From an uncultured Lachnospiraceae bacterium (GTDB lineage Bacteria; Bacillota; Clostridia; Lachnospirales; Lachnospiraceae), in contig CAJTMC010000103.1 of the NCBI GenBank assembly GCA_910577115.1, positions 1 through 5,743 on the forward strand: a stretch of DNA of 5,743 nucleotides, given 5' to 3'. This document shows, piece after piece, positions 1-5,230 of this stretch. The notes beneath the pieces were generated by a model. The model saw nothing but the letters and a program-made list of their open reading frames with translations. It did not search any database and was not told where the DNA came from. Positions within the stretch are counted from its first letter, which is position 1; each line of letters opens with the position of its first letter. Both the position numbers and the translations under genes were made by a program.

Positions 1-1
1 A

Positions 2-100
2 AGTATGGTTAGTGATTTTTTAGGAGCAGCATTTCCGTGGATTTTAATTGGTTTATTTGTAGCTATCAGTTGTTCTCTTATGAGCAAAAAAGAGAAATAA
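2..100 (+). CDS. C-terminal end of a small membrane protein (5' end outside window)
   Basis: An open frame enters from the left edge and stops at TAA 98-100, giving the last 32 residues of a protein. The visible part has one hydrophobic segment of about 19 residues (from AAFPWILIGLF to SLM), followed by a short charged end (SKKEK). This looks like a final transmembrane helix with a cytoplasmic positively charged tail. A hairpin terminator lies about 80 bases downstream on the same strand, which supports this as a real gene end. The family cannot be identified from so little sequence. The frame and stop are directly seen; the membrane placement is inferred from hydrophobicity. Confidence 0.55.
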   Translation, partial: SMVSDFLGAAFPWILIGLFVAISCSLMSKKEK

Positions 101-182
101 ATTCCAATTTATTTGTTAAACCTTCTAAAAACCCTATATTTTCAAAGCATTACGCCTGTTTAACGCTTAAACCTTATGTATC

Positions 183-227
183 TGCCCTTGTTTTTGCCCT
201 TACGAGCCGAAACAAGGGCAAATTTTT
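183..227 (+). terminator. Hairpin terminator with two alternative stems
   Basis: TGCCCTTGTTT (183-193) pairs perfectly over 11 bp with AAACAAGGGCA (210-220), and a short T-run (223-227) follows on the + strand. GCCCTT occurs twice in the left part (184-189 and 196-201). The right arm AAGGGCAAA (214-222) can therefore also pair with TTTGCCCTT (193-201), giving a second overlapping hairpin. It would end transcription of the membrane gene ending at 100. On the - strand no T-run follows, so termination of the integrase tail there is less convincing. Confidence 0.55.
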
Positions 228-360
228 ATTCTCCGCCGACTACCTTATCCAGCAGCCTTGCGGAAGTACGTTTCGCCTCCCTTGTAGCGTGAGCGTAAAT
301 GTTCATCGTGGTACTTACATCGGCGTGTCCGGGAAGCTCCTGCACATAATACCTATCCAC
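226..360 (-). pseudogene. Tyrosine recombinase/integrase, C-terminal remnant
   Basis: The - strand encodes a 44-residue open stretch ending in TAA (226-228). It contains PGHADVSTTMNIYAHAT, the hallmark end of phage/ICE tyrosine recombinases. The GH histidine belongs to the catalytic set and the Tyr of IYAHAT is the expected nucleophile. The tail RTSARLLDKVVGGE fits the usual C-terminal helix. The frame is closed upstream by TAA at 361-363. In the neighbouring - frame, codons around 365-420 read DNRHSKAGTLIKLCKWIGI, which could be a frameshifted or scrambled piece of the preceding box (an R-H pair followed by LCKWIG), but this is uncertain. The catalytic core is missing, so the gene is dead. 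It lies directly downstream of the complete Xre regulator on the same strand. Confidence 0.8.
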
Positions 361-423
361 TTACATAGTTTTATTAGTGTTCCTGCCTTTGAATGACGGT
401 TATCTGCAAATCCTTTGCGCCTA

Positions 424-1491
424 TCAGTATTTCCTATCTTTGAATCGCTCATACTCTGTGATTAGTTCTTGAAACTTTGAGGAGTTTTGCAACAGAGGTT
501 CTTTTTCCATTGCAGAAAGGATTACAGGAATCATTTGCTCTGGTTGAGTCGCTTGCGCAGGTATGCGATTAAATAATAAGGTTTTATCCATATTCCATGG
601 TTCGCGCATTGCCGCAAGCATTTCTCTCAAAATAGAAATACATTTATCGGCATCCTTTTCCGCAAAGGCGATTTCCAATGGTGCAGTGAATGCGCTATAC
701 TTCCACATTTCAAAAAGTGTGACCATCTGTGCTGATCTATCTGCTATCTTTTGTGCAGTGAGAAATTCGCCGCACTCTAACTCAATACTCATCATTTTGT
801 ACAGCAGCAGCTGAACTTTGTTGAGAGCCAACTGTAATTCTCTCTGCAAATCCTCTGCCGCTTTCTCTGATTTGCCTTGATGTTTATCAATTTCAACTTG
901 TAACCAAAACTTATCAGCCATGCTGCCGACAATATCGTTTTTGTCAGGCATTAAGTCTAATATTTCCTGGGCTTTTTCATACTCTCCACTGCGAAGATAT
1001 CTGCTTGCTAACATAAAATTTGCGCTGTTGCTTATGTTTACGTCTGTACTCCCAGCAAGTCGATGATACCATTCAAGGATCTGCTCCTCATAGGGGCGTA
1101 TTTCATCTGCAGTTAAGCCGGACATGGAAAGAAGTCCATCCAGTTGGAATGTAAGACCATGCATGAGTCTCTCATTGTGAGGATACTCGTGGAGCTTTTG
1201 CCCTACTGCTGCAAACCCTTCTTCGAGTCCTTTATCTCCAACAATCTTTCCGACCTCCTTGCAGAGCAAACCAATTTCTGGTTGCGTTATATCTTCGTGA
1301 AAACAAAAAAGAGTGTTTAAGTCAATTTTTAACAATCGGGCTAACGGAGCCAAAAGCGAAATATCTGGACTGGTTGTTCCTTTTTCCCATTTACTGACTG
1401 CCGGAATAGACACATTGAGATATTCTGCAACTTGTTCCTGCGTGAGCCCTAATTCTTTTCTTCTTTTTTGTATAACTAAGTTCATAGGCAT
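424..1491 (-). CDS. Xre-family helix-turn-helix regulator with helical C-terminal region
   Basis: This is a complete 355-residue protein. Residues about 4-60 form a classic Xre/Cro helix-turn-helix: an IQKRRKELGLTQEQVAEYLN helix pair, then the recognition stretch VSIPAVSKWEKG and PDISLLAPLARLLKIDLNTLF. The remaining roughly 290 residues are predicted to be helical and rich in Leu/Glu/Ala. The pattern (YLRSGEYEKAQEILDLM, CGEFLTAQKIADRS, KDADKCISILREML) suggests TPR-like repeats, as in many Firmicute regulators that sense a ligand or peptide through a repeat domain. The start at 1491 is chosen because AAGGAGG lies 8 bases upstream (1500-1506); a second ATG at 1485 is possible. A promoter and an overlapping palindrome sit upstream, consistent with autoregulation (inference). 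No target gene is visible next to it; downstream are only integrase remnants. DNA-binding role is confident, regulon unknown. Confidence 0.88.
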   Translation of the reverse strand: MPMNLVIQKRRKELGLTQEQVAEYLNVSIPAVSKWEKGTTSPDISLLAPLARLLKIDLNTLFCFHEDITQPEIGLLCKEVGKIVGDKGLEEGFAAVGQKLHEYPHNERLMHGLTFQLDGLLSMSGLTADEIRPYEEQILEWYHRLAGSTDVNISNSANFMLASRYLRSGEYEKAQEILDLMPDKNDIVGSMADKFWLQVEIDKHQGKSEKAAEDLQRELQLALNKVQLLLYKMMSIELECGEFLTAQKIADRSAQMVTLFEMWKYSAFTAPLEIAFAEKDADKCISILREMLAAMREPWNMDKTLLFNRIPAQATQPEQMIPVILSAMEKEPLLQNSSKFQELITEYERFKDRKY

Positions 1492-1539
1492 AATAGAAGC
1501 CTCCTTATTGAGAATGGCATAAAAGCTTTTGTTGACTTT

Positions 1540-1568
1540 ATTATACTTGTGTATTTCCCAAAAAACAA
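1540..1568 (-). promoter_or_regulatory. Promoter of the Xre regulator gene
   Basis: Read on the - strand there is TTGTTT (1563-1568), a 17-base spacer, then a perfect TATAAT (1540-1545). The -35 box matches the consensus at only three positions, but the -10 is perfect and the spacing is ideal. It lies about 35 bases upstream of the ribosome binding site AAGGAGG at 1500-1506. Confidence 0.6.
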
Positions 1569-1581
1569 TTGAGCAGTTGTT
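1564..1581. promoter_or_regulatory. Candidate operator palindrome over the -35 box
   Basis: AACAATTGAGCAGTTGTT is an 18-bp imperfect palindrome, self-complementary except for one mismatched pair in each arm and the central pair. It overlaps the -35 box of the regulator promoter (1563-1568). Xre-type proteins usually bind such dyads as dimers, so this is a plausible autoregulatory site. The dyad is seen directly; its role is inferred. Confidence 0.4.
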
Positions 1582-1617
1582 AACTGAGAAATAATTTTTT
1601 TAACTATAAGTTAATAT

Positions 1618-1648
1618 TAGGGGCAAGGCGTTTACGCCCTTGTCCCTA
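1618..1648. repeat. Long inverted repeat downstream of the TnpV remnant
   Basis: TAGGGGCAAGG followed by CGT folds back on ACG, a bulged C, and CCTTGTCCCTA. This makes a stem of about 14 pairs with one G-T pair, one bulge and a two-base loop. It lies about 20 bases after the TnpV stop codon (1669-1671) on the - strand, so a transcript-end hairpin is the simplest reading. No clean T-run follows on either strand, so it is not a textbook intrinsic terminator. Confidence 0.5.
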
Positions 1649-1668
1649 ATTCAGTGTTACAGTTTGCC

Positions 1669-1776
1669 TTATGCGTAAATTAGTTCAGTATTAACAATTT
1701 CCGCTGCAGCGCTACAGATATTGTTCATTTTCTGCGCCCATTTAAGCGGCTTATCGGCTTTCAACGGCTCTGTTAC
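1669..1776 (-). pseudogene. TnpV (transposon-encoded protein), C-terminal remnant
   Basis: The - strand reads VTEPLKADKPLKWAQKMNN and then ICSAAAEIVNTELIYA before TAA (1669-1671). From memory of the family, this matches the end of TnpV, a roughly 120-residue accessory protein of uncertain role common on Clostridia conjugative and mobilizable transposons: the ends share the pattern VTExLKA..(M/L)xW..(K/R)MNNI...A.EIV..EL(I/V)Y. Only about 35 residues remain. The frame stays open to about 1794, but the residues before VTE do not look like TnpV. They lie where the IS3-type end begins, so the gene was probably cut by that insertion. Non-functional. Confidence 0.7.
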
Positions 1777-1781
1777 ACTGG

Positions 1782-2050
1782 TGTTAGTATATAAGTGTGG
1801 ACAGGAAAAGTTGAACAACCTATACTATCAAGTGAAAGAGCAAACGAGATGAATGGCATGGCGAAAAACCAAAAATCCTACACTCCGGAATTTAAACAGC
1901 AGATTGTGGATCTGTACAATGCCGGTAGAACTTCGTATCCACAACTGGAACGTGAATATGGCGTAAATCGGAGCACACTCAGCAGCTGGGTAAAACAGCT
2001 TTCCCCAATCAAAGTGTCCGAGGAGGAAACCGTTACCCTAGACAAGGAAA
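1782..2050 (+). mobile_element. IS3-family insertion sequence, left-end fragment
   Basis: This covers the left end of an IS3-type element. The exact terminus is uncertain, between about 1780 and 1796 (TGTTAGTAT or TGTGGACAGG as first bases), then the orfA promoter, then about the first 64 codons of orfA. Homology to orfA appears to stop near 2041-2060. The rest of orfA, all of orfB (the DDE catalytic subunit) and the right inverted repeat are absent from the window, so the element cannot transpose itself. It interrupts the TnpV remnant on its left. Confidence 0.6.
1798..1826 (+). promoter_or_regulatory. Promoter of IS orfA
   Basis: TGGACA (1798-1803), a 17-base spacer and TATACT (1821-1826) each match the sigma-A consensus at five of six positions. 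The promoter lies inside the IS end and about 22 bases upstream of the ATG at 1849. It also shows that the GTG at 1795 cannot be the start, because it would precede the promoter's own -10 box. Confidence 0.6.
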
Positions 2051-2202
2051 TGAGGGAAGAGTCTGAATGGGATGGAGAATTAAAGAAAGCTAGGGAAGCG
2101 GCTGGAAAATTGTATGAAATGGGACTTGACACAGCGAAAATAGCCCAGGCGGTTGGTTATACTGTGGAAACGGTAAAGGAATGGATTGGACTTGATAGGT
2201 AG
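1849..2202 (+). CDS. Chimeric ORF: IS3 transposase OrfA N-terminus fused to an Rpn-like tail
   Basis: The 117-residue frame has two parts. Residues about 5-64 are typical IS3-family OrfA: KSYTPEFKQQIVDLY, then TSYPQLEREYGVNRSTLSSW (helix-turn-helix that binds the IS ends), then KQLSPIKVSEEE. In intact relatives this continues into a leucine-zipper region ending near ILKKA. Here it changes at about residue 65 to DKEMREESEWDGELKKAREA and a compact helical end (AGKLYEMGLDTAKIAQAVG, then YTVETVKEWIG). That end strongly resembles the C-terminus of Rpn/PD-(D/E)XK transposase-like proteins of Clostridia (pattern LxxMGLxxxxIAxxxGxxxExVxxWxGL). Start 1849 is preceded by GAAAGAG 8 bases upstream; 1858 is an alternative. 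The fusion looks like two broken genes joined in frame. It could still be translated and bind IS ends without catalysing transposition. Confidence 0.65.
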   Translation: MNGMAKNQKSYTPEFKQQIVDLYNAGRTSYPQLEREYGVNRSTLSSWVKQLSPIKVSEEETVTLDKEMREESEWDGELKKAREAAGKLYEMGLDTAKIAQAVGYTVETVKEWIGLDR

Positions 2203-2876
2203 CAGATTATGGGAATCCCTGCATTGATTTGGTGGAAAAAATTGCACTTGATATAAGCCATAAGTATCTTTTGCTGATGAAGAATTATGTGAAAGAGCAT
2301 CACATATCAGAAAAAGATGCCAATACTCTGATTATGAACCTTACCAAGTTGATATTTTATATTAATTGAGATTTTATTGCGGTGGAGTACATGGATGAGA
2401 TGCTGCCGAAAGATACAGAGGAGATATTGGGAGAAGGCAATCTTCTTGTCCAGACATTTGATTATTCTGACGAGGAATTGTCGGTTCAGCAATTCATATG
2501 CAAGGTGCTTGGATTAAAACTTTCCGACTATAAGCCTACTTTTTCATTAATGTCTGAATTCCAAGACATTGCTAACCTCTTTTTACCGACCAATGATGCC
2601 GTTGTTAAACTGACCGAGCTGAGTTATGATTTCACAGCAGAAGAATCCTTTATGGGATTAGACTCTGGTTTCATAGATTTTTCCAAGGGAAGATTTCATA
2701 GACTCATCAATTGCCGATTTCATTACGTTGAAAACGATAAGCTGAAGCCAAGGATAGCGAAGTGGATTGATTTTTATCCATGCAAATACAAGGAAGAGGA
2801 TATTGATGTTGATAACTACAGGCAGAGCTTTCAGTGTTATTTACCAGAGTATAATGAATGCCTGGAGGATGTCAGA
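2199..2876 (+). pseudogene. Unknown protein gene, 5'-truncated and split by an in-frame TGA
   Basis: One reading frame runs from 2199 through TGA 2367-2369 and on to the downstream Xre start. The first part (from VADYGNPCIDLVEKIALDIS to TKLIFYIN) has natural residue composition but no start codon, because the stop at 2196-2198 precedes it immediately. After the TGA the same frame continues as DFIAVEYMDEMLPKDTEEI and stays open. A restart at GTG 2382, ATG 2391 or ATG 2400 is possible, but GGTGGAG (2381-2387) overlaps the GTG and lies only 3 bases before the ATG at 2391. I favour one decayed gene with a nonsense codon; a functional restart giving about 160-195 residues is the alternative. Acidic and aromatic residues are common (FIDFSKGRFHRLINCRFHYV). 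No family is recognised. The 3' end merges into the Xre remnant. Confidence 0.5.
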
Positions 2877-2975
2877 ATGGAATTTAAAGAAAAATTGCAT
2901 TTACTAAGAACAAATATGAAACTGTCACAGGAAGAACTTGTTAACAGGCTGTATTTGTGGTCGGGGAAACCATAA
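2877..2975 (+). pseudogene. Xre-family regulator, N-terminal remnant
   Basis: From ATG 2877 the frame reads MEFKEKLHLLRTNMKLSQEE and LVNRLY, the standard beginning of Clostridia Xre regulators, which normally continue with VSRTAISKWESG. A good ribosome binding site GGAGG (2864-2868) stands 8 bases before this ATG, so this is the real start of a former separate gene. Homology stops after codon 26 (2954). Seven unrelated codons follow and the frame ends at TAA 2973-2975. The recognition helix is missing, so it cannot bind DNA. The upstream unknown gene reads into it without a stop, so the two form one continuous frame from 2382 to 2975. Confidence 0.7.
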
Positions 2976-3300
2976 ATGCAGGGCTGGTTTCATCAGCAGA
3001 CAGGGCGTATATGAAAGCTCCCATCTTTCGCAATCTGACTGAACTTCGGGACAACTTGTCCTCAACATGGAAATGGGCGGGAAGCCGTTTTAGGGCTTAC
3101 CCACCTTGATTACGTTTTGCAAATACAGCCGAAGCTGTCAACGGTAGCATATGCAATATGCTGTTCATCTTGACCGTTGACTGGTTCGGAGGGATTTGCT
3201 ATTCACACCTATTTAAACTTATATGATTTTTTCTCCATCATTTCAAGGTCTCCGTGGCTTCAAAAGTAAGTAAGACTATTTTAGCTGCAATTTCATCTTA
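2976..3300. other. Intergenic stretch without a convincing gene
   Basis: About 325 bases lie between the truncated Xre remnant and the - strand gene pair. On + a frame from 2948 to TGA 3107-3109 (53 codons), continuing open after that stop to TGA 3224-3226, has no start or ribosome binding site. On - a frame including MGAFIYALSADE is also open across about 2955-3090, again without a credible start. These may be shadows or remnants of a mobile-element segment. The clear structure here is the nested inverted repeat at 3129-3189. The sequence is more GC-rich than the AT-rich genes to its right, which suggests a separate origin. Confidence 0.45.
3129..3189. repeat. Nested inverted repeat (cruciform or structured RNA candidate)
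   Basis: Three nested or adjacent stems are exact. CCGAA (3129-3133) pairs with TTCGG (3185-3189), and GTCAACGGT (3137-3145) pairs with ACCGTTGAC (3173-3181). Inside them AGCATAT (3146-3152) pairs with ATATGCT (3156-3162) around a three-base loop GCA. The unpaired stretch GTTCATCTTG (3163-3172) forms a one-sided bulge. No T-run follows, so it is not a simple terminator. A structured RNA, a recombinase or relaxase recognition site, or a folded transfer-origin segment are possible; nothing here decides between them. Confidence 0.6.
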
Positions 3301-3813
3301 TCATTTCTTTCCATTATTGATAATGCTATATTCTATCTGATTATTCATTAAGTCGTATATAGAAAAATGTTTTGGATTCAAATAAGTGACGCCTGTATCT
3401 ATGATTTCAAAAGCCTCAAAATCAAACTCTATAGTTTCATCATTTAGAAAATCATCGTTAATCCATTTAATTCCAGAGAATGCTACTGGCAGTAAAGATG
3501 TATTAGAACAATAGTATTTCTCTTCATTAAAACTATCAAAAGGAAAATATGCAAACCCATATCCTTTTGTATCCTGTTTGAATTTTTCTATGTGTTCATC
3601 TAAGACTAACGCCATTTTGTTGCTTAAGGAAACATAGGCAATTAAGGAATCACAACCAGCCTTATAATATATTTTTATCCATTCATCAAGTCCTTCGCCT
3701 TCGACAGAATACCCTCCAGTAAATGCTTCTAATTGTGCAGACAGCGACCATTTAGCTATATCTTCCTCGTGCTGACCATTCTTATTAAAAATATCGAGTA
3801 CATCTTTCATCAT
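3301..3813 (-). CDS. Unknown protein, 170 residues, second gene of an overlapping pair
   Basis: The frame is open from ATG 3837, but I place the start at ATG 3811-3813, because that codon overlaps the stop of the upstream gene in an ATGA arrangement typical of translational coupling. An AGGG lies 5 bases before it. The longer version would add 8 residues copied from the upstream gene's end in another frame. The product is acidic and aromatic, with no signal peptide or membrane segment, so it should be cytosolic. Visible stretches are GGYSVEGEGLDEWIKIYYKA, KGYGFAYFPFDSF and GVTYLNPKHFSIYDLMNNQ. I do not recognise the family. Size, acidity and pairing with a helical-repeat protein resemble immunity genes of polymorphic toxin loci, but no toxin is visible. 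That is a weak inference from general appearance. Confidence 0.6.
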   Translation of the reverse strand: MMKDVLDIFNKNGQHEEDIAKWSLSAQLEAFTGGYSVEGEGLDEWIKIYYKAGCDSLIAYVSLSNKMALVLDEHIEKFKQDTKGYGFAYFPFDSFNEEKYYCSNTSLLPVAFSGIKWINDDFLNDETIEFDFEAFEIIDTGVTYLNPKHFSIYDLMNNQIEYSIINNGKK

Positions 3814-4691
3814 ACCAACCCTACTTTTTTCTTCCATTCAATGAACTCTTGTTCTAACTGCGTTGCGTAAGAATCACCTACTACTTGTGCTGCCGCAATA
3901 CCTTTCGTATATAAGTTTCCATACATATTTGTTCTTTTCTGCAAATATGGTTTCGCCCATTTCCATAGTTCAGTGGAATCCTTGGCTCCACCACTGATAA
4001 TTTCAAAGCATTCTTCCAACACATCTCCGAATAATCGGATTTTTTCAACATCTTTAAAATTTGTCGTAACTATCATTTTTCGTAAATAAGAAGCAGCAGT
4101 TTCAAACTGTCCGATGTCGATGAAATATCGAATTACTTTGTTGTATGCAGAAACAATATTGAATGTCTTGCCTGATATAACAGCATTATCTAATAGAACT
4201 TTATATATCGTTTCATTTTCCTGCTCTTTCCCTAAAAAAGAATTAAATCTGATAAGTGCGGTTCGATTTGCGTCCGCCCAATCTGTAATACTGTCTTTCC
4301 ATTTATCTACTAGCAGTTCCATGACATCCTTATACTCCAAATCTTGAGAAAGGAAAATACAATCCATCAAATCCAATGAATCTATTTCGTCATCTATCCA
4401 GTAATTTTTGTCATAGCCACAAGCACAATCAAAATTTGCATTTTTTGCTTCTTCCAGCATTTCATTATATCTGCCGTCATCGTTGTATCGCTTTAAAATA
4501 GAGGTCAACACATTCAGCGTATTTCCGATTCCCTGAAAGGAATTGCTCTTACGATCTTTTAACTCATCCTGAAACAAATATACAATAGTATCTTCATCAT
4601 CAATCTGTGCATAAAGCAGATAGTATGCCAGAGGCATACGATTCAGATAATTGGAATCCCTTGTTCCACATTTTTCATCTTTATTGCAATT
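3810..4691 (-). CDS. Unknown helical-repeat-like protein, 5'-truncated
   Basis: The longest frame with an ATG starts at 4637 and gives 275 residues, but convincing coding sequence continues upstream (KDEKCGTRDSNYLNR before the Met) until TAA at 4692-4694 with no start codon between. No ribosome binding site is seen before ATG 4637. I therefore think the gene has lost its beginning at the junction with the relaxase fragment near 4690. The protein is Leu/Asp/Glu-rich, apparently all helical, and has repeat-like pairs such as YNKVIRYFIDIGQFETAASY and LRKMI, suggesting TPR-like helices. A CACGYDKNYW segment carries two Cys. Cytosolic. It is followed by the 170-residue gene with a 4-base overlap. 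Family not recognised; probably a broken gene, though translation from 4637 cannot be excluded. Confidence 0.55.
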   Translation of the reverse strand, partial: NCNKDEKCGTRDSNYLNRMPLAYYLLYAQIDDEDTIVYLFQDELKDRKSNSFQGIGNTLNVLTSILKRYNDDGRYNEMLEEAKNANFDCACGYDKNYWIDDEIDSLDLMDCIFLSQDLEYKDVMELLVDKWKDSITDWADANRTALIRFNSFLGKEQENETIYKVLLDNAVISGKTFNIVSAYNKVIRYFIDIGQFETAASYLRKMIVTTNFKDVEKIRLFGDVLEECFEIISGGAKDSTELWKWAKPYLQKRTNMYGNLYTKGIAAAQVVGDSYATQLEQEFIEWKKKVGLV

Positions 4692-5135
4692 TTAAGATTT
4701 GAAAAACACAAGGGCACTCTTGCAAGAGCATTGGAGAGCCATCACGAACGACAGAAAGAACAATATGCCAGCAATCCCGACATTGACACCCGCCGAAGCA
4801 AATACAACTTCCACATCGTCAAGCCGGAAGGCAGATATTTCCAGAGGGCAGGCGATTTTCTCATTGACCGTGTGGGCGGGGAAAATATCATTTCTGCGGT
4901 AGTCCGCATGGACGAGAAAACGCCCCATCTTCATCTGACCTTTGTACCGCTGACAGAAGATAACCGTCTGTGTGCCAAAGAGATTATCGGCAACAGGAAG
5001 AATCTCACGAAATGGCAGGACGATTTCTTTGCATACATGGTAGAGAAATATCCCGACTTGGAGCGTGGCGAGAGTGCTAGCAAGACTTTGGGTGCAAATT
5101 TTAACGATAGTTTGCAGTTTCGCCTGTTTGTTTAA
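4689..5135 (+). pseudogene. Pre/Mob-type plasmid relaxase fragment with internal deletion
   Basis: Coding similarity starts at ILRFEKHKG (4689 on) without the usual N-terminal Met and first residues. It runs through SHHERQKEQYASNPDID, the conserved first motif of MobV/Pre relaxases, which nick the transfer origin of mobilizable plasmids and transposons. After HIVKPEGRYF (to 4841) the sequence jumps to QRAGDFLIDRVG. From memory of relatives, some 40-50 residues (usually around RRDSTRFVDT and ASPEFF) are missing, but the frame is kept. The metal/catalytic motif reads VVRMDEKTPHLHLTFVPL, with Arg where the first His of HxDExTPHxH normally stands. After GESASKT (to 5087) a foreign tail LGANFNDSLQFRLFV precedes TAA. 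The usual 300-500 residue protein is reduced to about 148 codons. Non-functional as a relaxase. Confidence 0.85.
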
Positions 5136-5151
5136 AGAATTTGCAATTTTT

Positions 5152-5220
5152 TTCGTCCAACAAATTGATTTTCATCCAAAAAGGATTATAATTGGATGAA
5201 AAAGAATGACATTGGACGAA
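5152..5220. promoter_or_regulatory. Four-site operator over the fic promoter
   Basis: Two nested inverted repeats are perfect. The outer arms are TTCGTCCAA (5152-5160) and TTGGACGAA (5212-5220); the inner arms are TTCATCCAA (5171-5179) and TTGGATGAA (5192-5200). All four fit TTCRTCCAA, and their centres are 19, 21 and 20 bp apart, so about two helical turns each and on one face of the DNA. The inner left arm fills the promoter spacer, the inner right arm abuts the -10 box, and the last arm overlaps the ribosome binding site. This is the layout of a cooperative repressor operator. Confidence 0.7.
5165..5192 (+). promoter_or_regulatory. Promoter of the fic gene
   Basis: TTGATT (5165-5170), a 16-base spacer and a perfect TATAAT (5187-5192) lie 39 bases upstream of the start codon. 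The promoter is embedded between the inner operator arms. Transcription would begin near 5199, so the two right-hand operator arms fall at the start of transcription and in the leader. Confidence 0.65.
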
Positions 5221-5230
5221 GGGAGATAAC

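Noticed and set aside
37..396. 119-codon + strand ORF
   Set aside because: It runs antisense to the integrase tail and across the hairpin. There is no ribosome binding site, and its protein has no family features; the - strand reading GHADVSTTMNIYAHAT is clearly the real one.
563..1522. Two + strand ORFs (563-814 and 1313-1522) opposite the Xre gene
   Set aside because: Shadows of the 355-residue regulator, which has a strong start, promoter and conserved helix-turn-helix.
1795..1848. GTG 1795 as start of the orfA frame
   Set aside because: It lies upstream of the -10 box of the IS promoter and inside the IS terminus; the conserved protein begins near 1849-1858.
1878..2492. Minus-strand ORFs at 1878-2132 and 2307-2492
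   Set aside because: Antisense to orfA and to the unknown + strand gene, with no start signals and unnatural composition.
3100..3300. CRISPR or transfer RNA signal around the inverted repeats
   Set aside because: No regularly spaced direct repeats and no cloverleaf with a TTC-containing arm or anticodon stem could be built.
4699..4934. Alternative-frame + ORF 4699-4902 and - ORF 4692-4934
   Set aside because: Both overlap the relaxase reading frame, which shows unmistakable MobV motifs; these are shadows.
5094..5151. Possible terminator: GCAAATT (5095-5101) with AATTTGC (5139-5145) then a T-run
   Set aside because: The T-run is good, but the stem is weak and AT-rich with a 37-base loop, so I do not call it.
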